Shown piece after piece: positions 6,955 through 13,980 of a DNA stretch of 24,024 nt. The notes beneath the pieces are model-generated. The model did not search any database, was not told the DNA's origin, and saw only the letters and a program-made list of their open reading frames with translations. Position 1 is the first letter of the stretch, and each line of letters begins with the position of its first letter. A program made the position numbers and the translations under genes. Where the stretch lies: the NCBI GenBank assembly GCA_003511885.1, contig DOIX01000117.1, forward strand, positions 10,217-34,240. The letters run 5' to 3'. The stretch is from Cyanobacteria bacterium UBA11153 (lineage in GTDB: Bacteria; Cyanobacteriota; Cyanobacteriia; Cyanobacteriales; Coleofasciculaceae).

Positions 6955-7062
6955 CTATTTCTGCCAAGGAAATTTGGTACCCATCTCAGTTAGTGCCGAA
7001 AAGACAAGATAAAGGATAAGTACACCAACGCTGACGAGAAAAAGAACTAAATCGTTGTCCAT
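6955..7062 (-). CDS. 35-aa single-helix membrane peptide
   Basis: From ATG at 7062 the frame encodes 35 residues: MDNDLV, one hydrophobic helix of about 20 residues (LVLFLVSVGVLILYLVF), then SALTEMGTKFPWQK. The acidic start and basic end are like single-helix subunits of cyanobacterial photosystem, cytochrome b6f or NDH-1 complexes. I cannot match it to a named one; a small NDH-1 subunit is only a guess. The frame stays open to 7212, but the extension overlaps the neighbouring gene and is basic and unconvincing. ATG at 7083 is an alternative start (42 aa). No Shine-Dalgarno before either. Confidence 0.45.
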   Translation of the reverse strand: MDNDLVLFLVSVGVLILYLVFSALTEMGTKFPWQK

Positions 7063-7147
7063 GCTTAATACAGAGGTAATCATCGGGTATATGGTCAATC
7101 CTATCCTCAATCGCTTATGATAATTTTCCTGTTTTCTTGGCCTTAGT

Positions 7148-7354
7148 TTAGTTACCGCGTCCTGGTTTACAATCAGTAAAACCAAGTGCTTCACTATCGA
7201 GGAAGCTAGCAATTGCTATTTCAATCACAGTTTCAATTGGGTATTCAATTTCAGCAGCACGGGCGACAAGCGCTTTACGAATTTGCCCTGGCAGGTGTTC
7301 TAGAATGGCTTGGGCATCGCTAGGAGATAGTTGTTCGAGAGTAGTGGATTGCAC
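7148..7354 (-). CDS. Small paralogous protein, copy 1 (possible RHH-like)
   Basis: A 68-aa protein starting at GTG (7354), with GGAAAG about 8 nt upstream as a possible ribosome-binding site. It aligns over its full length with its neighbour at 7421-7642: LSPxA, then LP-x2-I-x-KAL-x-A, then E-x-E-x4-ET-x-IE-AI-SFLD-E-L-F-DC. The pattern of two amphipathic helices ending in EIAIASFLD is reminiscent of ribbon-helix-helix (CopG/Arc-like) antitoxins or repressors, but I do not recognise a named family and see no toxin partner. About 55 bp of upstream sequence is also shared with the other copy, so the duplication included the control region. Confidence 0.65.
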   Translation of the reverse strand: MQSTTLEQLSPSDAQAILEHLPGQIRKALVARAAEIEYPIETVIEIAIASFLDSEALGFTDCKPGRGN

Positions 7355-7420
7355 GATCTAACTTTCCGGTGGGATTTGAACGTTGTCGGGTGCGAGAGTG
7401 GCTCTGAGGATGAAATAATA

Positions 7421-7642
7421 TCAGGCAGAATCTTTTAGACGTTTAGTGAGTAAACAATCTTCAAAGCTCAAGGATTCTTCATCTAGGAAACTGGAGATCG
7501 CCATTTCAATTGTAGCTTCGAGGGAGCATTCAAGTTCAATGGATTTTGCCAAAAGTGCGGTTTTTATGTAGTCAGGCAAATACTTGATAAGTTGATGAAT
7601 CGCTTCTGGAGAAAGGTGTTGGGTGGTGAGAGTTTGAGTCAT
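7421..7642 (-). CDS. Small paralogous protein, copy 2 (possible RHH-like)
   Basis: A 73-aa protein starting at ATG (7642). It shares with the gene at 7148-7354 the core LSPEAIHQLIKYLPDYIKTA and then AISSFLDEESLSFEDC, differing mainly at the ends (tail LLTKRLKDSA here, KPGRGN there). The upstream sequence also matches: TTTTCTGGGGATTTTAACG here against CTTTCCGGTGGGATTTGAACG in the other copy. Both end one or two short segments after a conserved Asp-Cys. The fold may be ribbon-helix-helix-like by helix pattern; this is inference. The gene order suggests tandem duplication downstream of egtD on the same strand, 96 bp after its stop. Confidence 0.7.
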   Translation of the reverse strand: MTQTLTTQHLSPEAIHQLIKYLPDYIKTALLAKSIELECSLEATIEMAISSFLDEESLSFEDCLLTKRLKDSA

Positions 7643-7738
7643 AATTTTCTGGGGATTTTAACGTTGTAGGGGGGATTAGTGGCTTGGAGGATGAGGGTTT
7701 CTAGCAATACTGAATTGGTGTTCTAGATACCAGCTCAA

Positions 7739-8710
7739 TCATTTACCCACTTTACAGAGAATCAAACCAAACCAATTTTGTGAATCAGTAAAAGTTTTCA
7801 GAGTTGGTAAACCTTTAGATTTTAAGTCTTTCTCCACCTGCTCTAAATCAAACTTACGAGAAATTTCGGTGAGGATACTTTCTCCCTTTTTCCAGGTAAC
7901 GGTTAAGTCTAGACTTTGGAGATAAACGACATGATTTTTTTGGCAATGCAAATACATTTCAATCTGATTTTCTGTTTGATTATAAATTGCTTGATGGGTG
8001 AATAAGCTGAGATCGAAATTACCTTGAAAACGCCAGTTTAAATGGGAGAGAATATTTAAGTTAAAAGCCGCCGTTACTCCTTGAGAGTCATTGTAAGCAG
8101 CTTCGAGAATTTCGGTAGGTTTTTGCAAATCAATGCCGAGCAAGAAGTAATCGCCCGGAGCGAGTACAGCCCCAACTTGGTGAAAAAAGCGATCGCACTC
8201 TTCTGGGGTAAAGTTCCCAATCGAGCTGCCCAAGAAGAAAATCATCCGTCTTGGCAATGTTGTTGGTTTAAACTGAGCTATAGCTTGTTCGTAAGTTCCC
8301 ACTAATGCTTCAATCTCTAATTGAGGATATTCTGTTTGTAGTTGAATAGCACTGGCGTTGAGAATAGTTTCGCTAATATCAATAGGAACGTATTTACAAT
8401 GATATCCTAAACTTTGATAAGCATCTAATAACAGGCGAGTTTTGCTGGAACTACCGCTGCCTAATTCTACCAGTTCGCAAGCACCTACTAACTGGGCAAT
8501 TTCTGAAGCATATTCCCGTAAAATTGCTGCTTCAGTGCGCGTAGGATAATATTCTGGTAATTGACAGATTTGTTCAAATAATTCCGAACCTCGTGCGTCA
8601 TAGAAATATTTCGGTGGTAAAGTCTTTGGGGAGCGAGTTAACCCCTGAATCACATCTGCACCAGATTTTTCCTCGATTATACTAGTCTGCTCGATCTTTT
8701 GTGTCTTCAT
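7739..8710 (-). CDS. egtD: L-histidine N(alpha)-methyltransferase EgtD
   Basis: A 323-aa SAM-dependent methyltransferase that trimethylates histidine to hercynine, the first step of ergothioneine synthesis. Family landmarks are YYPTRTE (54-60), the SAM-binding ELGSGSSSKTR (82-92), VPIDIS (108-113), and LGSSIGNF with Asn166. AYNDSQGVTAAFN carries Tyr206, and LTEISRKF carries Glu282 and Ser284. These four positions fall at the same numbers as the histidine-binding residues described for the mycobacterial enzyme. The sulfoxide synthase gene egtB, often adjacent in bacteria, is absent from this window. ATG at 8710; a MITE-like element ends 28 bp upstream and may influence its expression. Confidence 0.93.
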   Translation of the reverse strand: MKTQKIEQTSIIEEKSGADVIQGLTRSPKTLPPKYFYDARGSELFEQICQLPEYYPTRTEAAILREYASEIAQLVGACELVELGSGSSSKTRLLLDAYQSLGYHCKYVPIDISETILNASAIQLQTEYPQLEIEALVGTYEQAIAQFKPTTLPRRMIFFLGSSIGNFTPEECDRFFHQVGAVLAPGDYFLLGIDLQKPTEILEAAYNDSQGVTAAFNLNILSHLNWRFQGNFDLSLFTHQAIYNQTENQIEMYLHCQKNHVVYLQSLDLTVTWKKGESILTEISRKFDLEQVEKDLKSKGLPTLKTFTDSQNWFGLILCKVGK

Positions 8711-8737
8711 ACTGGTTAATTAGCTTTTTTTAAATTT

Positions 8738-8826
8738 AGGACTTAGGTTGCGATGTTACCAATAGTGGATGGTGCGTTACCTTGAGTGTAATGCACTCTA
8801 CAGATAGATGGTTTGCGTAAGTCCTG
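8738..8826. mobile_element. MITE-like element, copy B
   Basis: An 89-bp element upstream of egtD, related to the one at 4503-4621. It begins TAGGACTTAGG (8738-8748) and ends TGCGTAAGTCCTG (8814-8826). It contains ACCAATAGTGG (8759-8769) and a GAGTG/CACTC hairpin near 8784-8798, in the same order as in copy A read on the minus strand. The left end is more diverged than the right. The rest of the 8711-9088 spacer has an imperfect AACCGCC palindrome and the heptad array at 9051-9082. Confidence 0.65.
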
Positions 8827-9050
8827 AAATTAATAAACAATCGAAAGCTTACCACACTTCGTCGATTGCGAGCAATTTCCGGCAAAGTTCCTGTTAGATT
8901 AAAAGCCCCTGATTTTAATTATAGCGGATTTCCTTATTCCTAATTTCCCGTTTCCTTTTATAGCAACCGCCACATCGGGGGCGGCAGTTAGGACGCACTC
9001 GATAGAGCCTTAAACCCTTGCGAGATATGGGGTTTGATGAAGATCAAATA

Positions 9051-9082
9051 ACTGTCAACTGTCAACTGTCAACTGTCAACTG
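9051..9082. repeat. ACTGTCA heptad array
   Basis: Four perfect copies of ACTGTCA at 9051-9078, followed by ACTG. This is a typical cyanobacterial short tandem repeat, located 7-38 bp beyond the stop codon of the receiver-kinase gene at 9089. Confidence 0.9.
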
Positions 9083-9088
9083 CTATAA

Positions 9089-10183
9089 CTATTTATTGGG
9101 TAAAATTACTGTAACTGTTGTCTGGACACCAGGAATACTTTCAATACGGAAATCACCGCCATGGAGTTGAGTCATCCGCTTGGCAATAACTAAGCCCAAT
9201 CCGGATCCTTGCTGTTGGTAAAGCTTGCGATCGAACTGCATATAGGCACCGACACTAGCAATTTGTTCGGGGTTGATACCTCTGCCGCAATCGCAAACAT
9301 AAAATTTGAACCAATCATTGCTGATTTCTCCGCCAACTTCTACAAGGGTTCCCGTGCGAGAAAACTTGAAAGCATTATCAATAATTTCTTCCGCAATTTT
9401 TTGAAAGTGGGCTTCATAAATTTTTACTTCTGTATTGGGTAAATTTAATTTAAGATCTTCTTCTCTATTGGCTGCTTTTGCAATCCGATTTGCCACTTCC
9501 GCGATTGCAGTTTTTGGGTAACAGCTATCTGGCTGTGACAGAAGTGTTGCTCTCCGTTTAGGATCGCTAGCAATTAGCTCAAGTTGGGCATAAACTAGAC
9601 AATTTTGAGTTAAGCGGTGCAGGCGTAGAGCAGAATTTTGGATAGAATCTAGCATTTCTATAGCTTCTTCTGCTTCAAGAGTATCAAATTCTTCTCTGAG
9701 GATAGCAGTCATACCCAAAATACCATTAAGAGGGGTATTTAGCTCATGAGGCAGTGTCAGTGCAATCTGATTGCGCAATTCATCTAATTTCTCTTCAGCT
9801 TGTTTTTCGATAGCGGCTTTTCTTTCCAGTCGGATTGCGATTGCATTCATTAATTCTGTGGCAGTAAATGGTTTAGTTAAGTAGTCATCTGCCCCCAATT
9901 TCATCCCCAGACGCATATCATCTCTTTTGTCTTTACCTGTGATAAAAATCAAAGGGAGAGTCATAGTTTTTGGATTCTGACGTAGGGCAGAGAGAACACC
10001 GTAACCATCAATTCCCGGCATATCAACATCACAAAGAACTAAATCTGGTAACTCTTGATTTATATATTCTAGTCCCTCAATCCCATTTTCAGCCGTTAGA
10101 CTTTTAAAGTTGTGCATCTCGATAATTTCAGCGATGCTTTCACATAAGTTTGGCTCATCTTCAATAATCAGGATCTTTTTCAT
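9089..10183 (-). CDS. Receiver-first histidine kinase (REC-HisKA-HATPase), copy 1
   Basis: A 364-aa protein from ATG at 10183, chosen because GGGAG lies just upstream and the receiver starts at once (MKKILIIEDEP); the frame is open to 10246. Residues 1-118 form a receiver with phospho-acceptor Asp52 (VLCDVDMPG) and Lys104. A short linker helix leads to a HisKA H-box (LPHELNTPLNG, His146). The HATPase follows, with its N-box at EIIDNAFKFS (Asn270), a G1 box altered to DCGRG (298-302) and G2 GSGLGL. No sensor domain is present, so its input is presumably phosphotransfer to the receiver, as in a relay. It is the last gene of a minus-strand signalling block. Confidence 0.9.
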   Translation of the reverse strand: MKKILIIEDEPNLCESIAEIIEMHNFKSLTAENGIEGLEYINQELPDLVLCDVDMPGIDGYGVLSALRQNPKTMTLPLIFITGKDKRDDMRLGMKLGADDYLTKPFTATELMNAIAIRLERKAAIEKQAEEKLDELRNQIALTLPHELNTPLNGILGMTAILREEFDTLEAEEAIEMLDSIQNSALRLHRLTQNCLVYAQLELIASDPKRRATLLSQPDSCYPKTAIAEVANRIAKAANREEDLKLNLPNTEVKIYEAHFQKIAEEIIDNAFKFSRTGTLVEVGGEISNDWFKFYVCDCGRGINPEQIASVGAYMQFDRKLYQQQGSGLGLVIAKRMTQLHGGDFRIESIPGVQTTVTVILPNK

Positions 10184-10329
10184 CTGACTCCCTACCCTTT
10201 TATCTCCATCCATTTTTAGGTAAATAATAGTATCATGGATTATCATATTTTTGTCCTATTTATTTAATTTTTTGACAAAATAACGGGACAAATTAGTAGG
10301 AGCAATCCTGAGATCGATACTTTGTTGTT

Positions 10330-10343
10330 AGCCCCTTTGGGCT
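10330..10343 (-). other. Short GC hairpin in kinase-kinase spacer
   Basis: AGCCC and GGGCT flank a CTTT loop. It lies in the roughly 310-bp spacer between the two receiver-first kinase genes and could mark an internal transcript end or attenuation point. No T-run follows on the minus strand, so this is weak. Confidence 0.3.
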
Positions 10344-10492
10344 GAGGACGAATACTGAGTTATCCAGTACCTCTTTATCCCGGAAAAGCGATTCCCGTAG
10401 AAGGTGGGGTGGGGGCGGCTGGATAGGGCTTGCTGTATAAGTCTCTCTCCTTGACGGCAATTGGATAAGAGCGCTATAGAAGTTAGGGAAAA

Positions 10493-11566
10493 TTACGAGG
10501 AAATTTCTACAGTGAATATAGAACCTCTCGGTTGATTATCAGAAATATAAATTGTGCCCCCATGAGCTTCTACAGCCATTTTACAGAATGCTAATCCTAA
10601 ACCAGTTTGTTTAACATCAGCAAAGAAACTACCCACTTCGTACTTATCAAAAATACGCTGTTTTAGTTCTTGACTTACCCCTGGACCTCGATCGATTACG
10701 CGAATTATAGCATCAATATGGGATGGGTAATCTATCTCCACCACAATCTTACTATCTTTGGGAGAGAATTTAATCGCATTCATCAAAAGGTTATCTAACA
10801 CTCGTCTAAATAAACTGCTATCTAATTTAATAAATTTCTGGGAGTCAGGCAGGTGGGAGATCAATTCGATTCGGCGCTGACTCGCCATGGGTTGGATATC
10901 AGATACAACCATCTCCGTCATAGTAATGAGATCGACATCAGTTAAATTGAGCAGCATGTGCCCTGCTTCCAATTTTGCCATGATTAATAGACTATCGATT
11001 AAAGATTCCAAATGTTTGCTGGCGATCCCAATTTGTTTAATCTTTTTCTGTTGTAATTCTGCCAAGTCTGTTAGTTTCAGCATTTCGCAGGATAGCATGA
11101 TGCTCGTGAGGGGATTGCGCAAGTCATGGACGATCATGTTAGACATATCTTGCCTAATTTGTAAAGAGGCTTGGAGAGCATCGTATTGTTGCTTAATCCG
11201 GAGGAGGGAACGGATTCTGGCTCGCAATTCTATCCCATTGACTGGTTTGCTCAGAAAGTCATCGGCACCAGTGTCTAGACAACGGGCGAGATCCTCTTTA
11301 GAGCTAAGAGCTGTCACCATAATAATCGGAATATGCCGCCAGTTGGGATTGGTTTTGATGCGACGACAAACCTCTATCCCATTCATGTCTGGCATCATCA
11401 CATCCAGTAAAATGATATCTGGTGCGATTGTGTCCAAGCGATCTAGTGCTTTTATGCCACTGGAAGCATAATTAAAATGATAGTTTTCATGGCATAAGAG
11501 AGTTTCAATAACGTCAAAGTTGTCTGGATCGTCGTCAATTACTAGTATCGTCGGTTGATAATTCAT
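10493..11566 (-). CDS. Receiver-first histidine kinase (REC-HisKA-HATPase), copy 2
   Basis: A 357-aa protein with the same domain order as its downstream neighbour. The N-terminal receiver has the acidic DDD cluster (11-13), Asp55 in LLDVMMPD and Lys107. A coiled-coil linker (about 120-140) precedes the HisKA H-box IVHDLRNPLTS (His147). The HATPase has its N-box around Asn263, DRGPG (292-296) and TGLGL. The motifs look intact, so it should be active. The two proteins are clearly diverged in sequence, so this is not a recent duplication. No sensor or DNA-binding domain is present. It lies 106 bp downstream of the large GAF kinase, with a strong hairpin between them. Confidence 0.92.
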   Translation of the reverse strand: MNYQPTILVIDDDPDNFDVIETLLCHENYHFNYASSGIKALDRLDTIAPDIILLDVMMPDMNGIEVCRRIKTNPNWRHIPIIMVTALSSKEDLARCLDTGADDFLSKPVNGIELRARIRSLLRIKQQYDALQASLQIRQDMSNMIVHDLRNPLTSIMLSCEMLKLTDLAELQQKKIKQIGIASKHLESLIDSLLIMAKLEAGHMLLNLTDVDLITMTEMVVSDIQPMASQRRIELISHLPDSQKFIKLDSSLFRRVLDNLLMNAIKFSPKDSKIVVEIDYPSHIDAIIRVIDRGPGVSQELKQRIFDKYEVGSFFADVKQTGLGLAFCKMAVEAHGGTIYISDNQPRGSIFTVEISS

Positions 11567-11620
11567 GGGGTATGGTGAATGGGGTATGGGGAAATTTTAA
11601 GCTCCTGCGTCGCTAAACTC

Positions 11621-11662
11621 TATAGCAAGGGACTAGCCCCTAGCCCCTTGTCCCTGGCTATA
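11621..11662. other. Strong imperfect hairpin between kinase genes
   Basis: TATAGCAAGGGAC (11621-11633) pairs with GTCCCTGGCTATA (11650-11662) at 12 of 13 positions around a 16-nt loop made of TAGCCCC units. It sits just 3' of the GAF kinase stop (11673) and 55 bp before the next gene's start. It may terminate or attenuate read-through, or be a mobile repeat; there is no clear T-run. Its loop resembles the heptad repeat at 6000-6030. Confidence 0.6.
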
Positions 11663-11672
11663 ACTGGCAACT

Positions 11673-13913
11673 TTAGTAATTTAATAGTTGCTCAATTGCA
11701 TTGGCAAGTTGCTTTAACCTAACTGGTTTTGTCAGATATTCGTTAGCACCTGCCTCTAGACATTTTTCCCTATCCCCAGACATGGCTAACGCAGTGAGGG
11801 CAATAATGGGAATATTAGCTAATTCGGTGTCGGTGCGAATATGGCGAGTAGCCTGTAAGCCATCTATCTGAGGCATTTGAATATCCATAACAATCAAATC
11901 TGGTTTCCGCTGTTTAGCGATGGAGATGACATCTTGTCCATTATTCGCCAAAACTAACTGATAGCCTCTACCGATGAGGTAGTCAGAAATTGTATCAATG
12001 TTAGCCTGATTGTCTTCTGCAAATAAAATTAATGGAGGTTCTACTTTCCGATCTGAAACTACAATTGGGGTAGTAGATGAGTTAGTAGTGGGTTGTCGTT
12101 GTTTATCTAATCTTGTCTGGCATTCGTCGCCGGATATCTGCCCCAGAGATATACTTCCTGCTAATTGTGCTACTGAGTTTTGGGGTAAGGCTTCTGATTT
12201 AACTACCGTTGTCCCCACACTAGCATGAAGCACTGCTGCGATCGCACCCAATCCCAAACGCTGATGAGGAAGCCTAACGCTGAAACAACTGCCTTTGCCA
12301 ACAGAGCTTTCCACATTCACATTACCGCCGTGCAATTCTACAATACGGCGTACTAGGGATAAACCGAGTCCTGTCCCATTATATTGGCGGCTCAAACTAC
12401 TGTCAATTTGGACAAATGACTGAAATAATTTCCCAATGTTTTCTGGTGCGATACCGATGCCAGTATCTTCTACTTCAAAGACTAAAACTTGTTCCTCTCT
12501 CCTCACTCGCAAGATGACGCTACCGTTATTGGGGGTAAACTTGACTGCGTTAGTCAGTAAGTTAATTAATACCTGTCGTATTCTGCGATCGTCTGCATAA
12601 ATTTTTCCGATATCATGAGGTATATTAGCACTCAAGATAATATTTTTTTTCAGTGCCATGTGCTTGACAAAAGTTATGCTAGATTCACAGATATTTTTTA
12701 CTGAAACATTGCTCAATTGTAGTTCTAATTTACCTGCTTCAATCTTAGCCAAGTCAAGGATATCGTTGATTAATTCTAGTAAATGTCTACCGCTGCGAGA
12801 GATAGTGGCAATTGCTTTTTCTTGACCATGATTCATCGCTCCAAATACTGATTCTTGTAAACCTTCACACATGCCTAAAATAGCGTTGAGAGGGGTACGC
12901 AATTCGTGGCTCATATTGGCGAGAAATTCGTCCTTAAGTCGGGTAGCACGGGCTAGTTCAGCATTAGTAATAGAAAGCTTTTCGTTACTATCTCTTAATG
13001 CTTCTTCACCTCGTTTCCGGGTAATAATTGTTGCCACATAAGTGGCAATTGTTTTGGCTAACTGGATTTCGTCAGTTTGAAAATGATGGGGTGTATTGTA
13101 ATAGACTATCAATTTTCCTAGGGGATGTTCCTGATAACAAAGGGGGAAAGATGCGGTGGATCTAATCCCTTCTGATTGGCGTAGTGCCTCCAACAAATTC
13201 ACCTCTTTTTCATTTTCTGTATTGGGAATCATGATAAAATCAGATCCCAGTTGACTGTTCCAAAATTCCAGGTATTCTTCCAGAGATTTCTTGTAAGCAT
13301 CGCTGATACCTACGGATGCTTGATATGATATTTTTCCCTGGGAATCTTGGGTAAGTAAGGCGGCGCGATCGGATTTTAAGGTTTTTTGAATTCCCTCAAC
13401 AGCAATCCAGAAAATTTCCGGAATTGTTTCGGCTTGATTTAATGTGACAACCAGGTTATACAGTTGGCTGAGTCGCTCGATTTGAAGATTTAAGGCGTTT
13501 TCTGTTTCCTTATGTTCGGCAATTTCTTCAATTAACTGTTGGTTGAGTTGGGTGAGTTGAGCGGTGCGTTGTTCAACTCTTAATTCTAGTTCCCGATTGA
13601 TTTGTTGTAAGGCTTCTACTTTCTGTTGGCGCTCGGTAATATCAATGATAGTACCCAGATAATTTTCATGGGAAATAACTATTGGTATGTCTCTGTCCAT
13701 GATTTGCTTGATAATTGGTAATGCTCTGCCATCCATCAGGCGCTCGTCTAAAACGGCAATGTCAAATTGCTCTGATTCTATGAGGAGTTGGGCTTCGGTA
13801 ATTGATTCTGTAATAATATATTCGTACCCAATATTTTCTGATGAATCTTTTCGCGATTCTGATTGATTTTTGTTATTTATGTCTTTGACCAATAAAACTT
13901 TAATCTGTTTCAT
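11673..13913 (-). CDS. Hybrid histidine kinase (REC remnant-GAF-HisKA-HATPase-REC)
   Basis: A 746-aa cytoplasmic hybrid kinase. Residues 1-81 look like a receiver (FDIAVLDERLMDG with Asp56), but the acidic pair is weak (VLLVKD) and the domain stops at its fourth strand. It then jumps directly to YLGTIIDITERQQ (85-97), the very end of a PAS/PAC domain. A coiled coil (98-150), a GAF domain (about 150-300) and HisKA with H-box MSHELRTPLNA (His336) follow. The HATPase has its N-box at NLLTNAVKFT, DTGIG and TGLGL. A linker leads to an intact C-terminal receiver (LFAEDNQAN, Asp677, Lys729). The output receiver lacks an effector, so signal must pass to another protein, plausibly the receiver-first kinases next door. 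Confidence 0.92.
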   Translation of the reverse strand: MKQIKVLLVKDINNKNQSESRKDSSENIGYEYIITESITEAQLLIESEQFDIAVLDERLMDGRALPIIKQIMDRDIPIVISHENYLGTIIDITERQQKVEALQQINRELELRVEQRTAQLTQLNQQLIEEIAEHKETENALNLQIERLSQLYNLVVTLNQAETIPEIFWIAVEGIQKTLKSDRAALLTQDSQGKISYQASVGISDAYKKSLEEYLEFWNSQLGSDFIMIPNTENEKEVNLLEALRQSEGIRSTASFPLCYQEHPLGKLIVYYNTPHHFQTDEIQLAKTIATYVATIITRKRGEEALRDSNEKLSITNAELARATRLKDEFLANMSHELRTPLNAILGMCEGLQESVFGAMNHGQEKAIATISRSGRHLLELINDILDLAKIEAGKLELQLSNVSVKNICESSITFVKHMALKKNIILSANIPHDIGKIYADDRRIRQVLINLLTNAVKFTPNNGSVILRVRREEQVLVFEVEDTGIGIAPENIGKLFQSFVQIDSSLSRQYNGTGLGLSLVRRIVELHGGNVNVESSVGKGSCFSVRLPHQRLGLGAIAAVLHASVGTTVVKSEALPQNSVAQLAGSISLGQISGDECQTRLDKQRQPTTNSSTTPIVVSDRKVEPPLILFAEDNQANIDTISDYLIGRGYQLVLANNGQDVISIAKQRKPDLIVMDIQMPQIDGLQATRHIRTDTELANIPIIALTALAMSGDREKCLEAGANEYLTKPVRLKQLANAIEQLLNY

Positions 13914-13980
13914 ATAATTTATAGTTCCTGTATATCTTTTGGCACAAACATTTTAATCATCATAAATAATTTAGATTTTT

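Noticed and set aside
7063..7212. N-terminal extension of the 35-aa membrane peptide to 85 aa
   Set aside because: It overlaps the 68-aa gene, is basic and unstructured, and the membrane segment begins naturally at the ATG at 7062.
9051..9082. ACTGTCA array as a possible CRISPR remnant
   Set aside because: The units are 7 bp and directly abutting with no spacers, which is a simple tandem repeat.
10887..11471. Open frame of 194 codons opposite a receiver-first kinase
   Set aside because: It is entirely antisense to a gene with intact receiver and kinase motifs, and its composition is that of a shadow frame.
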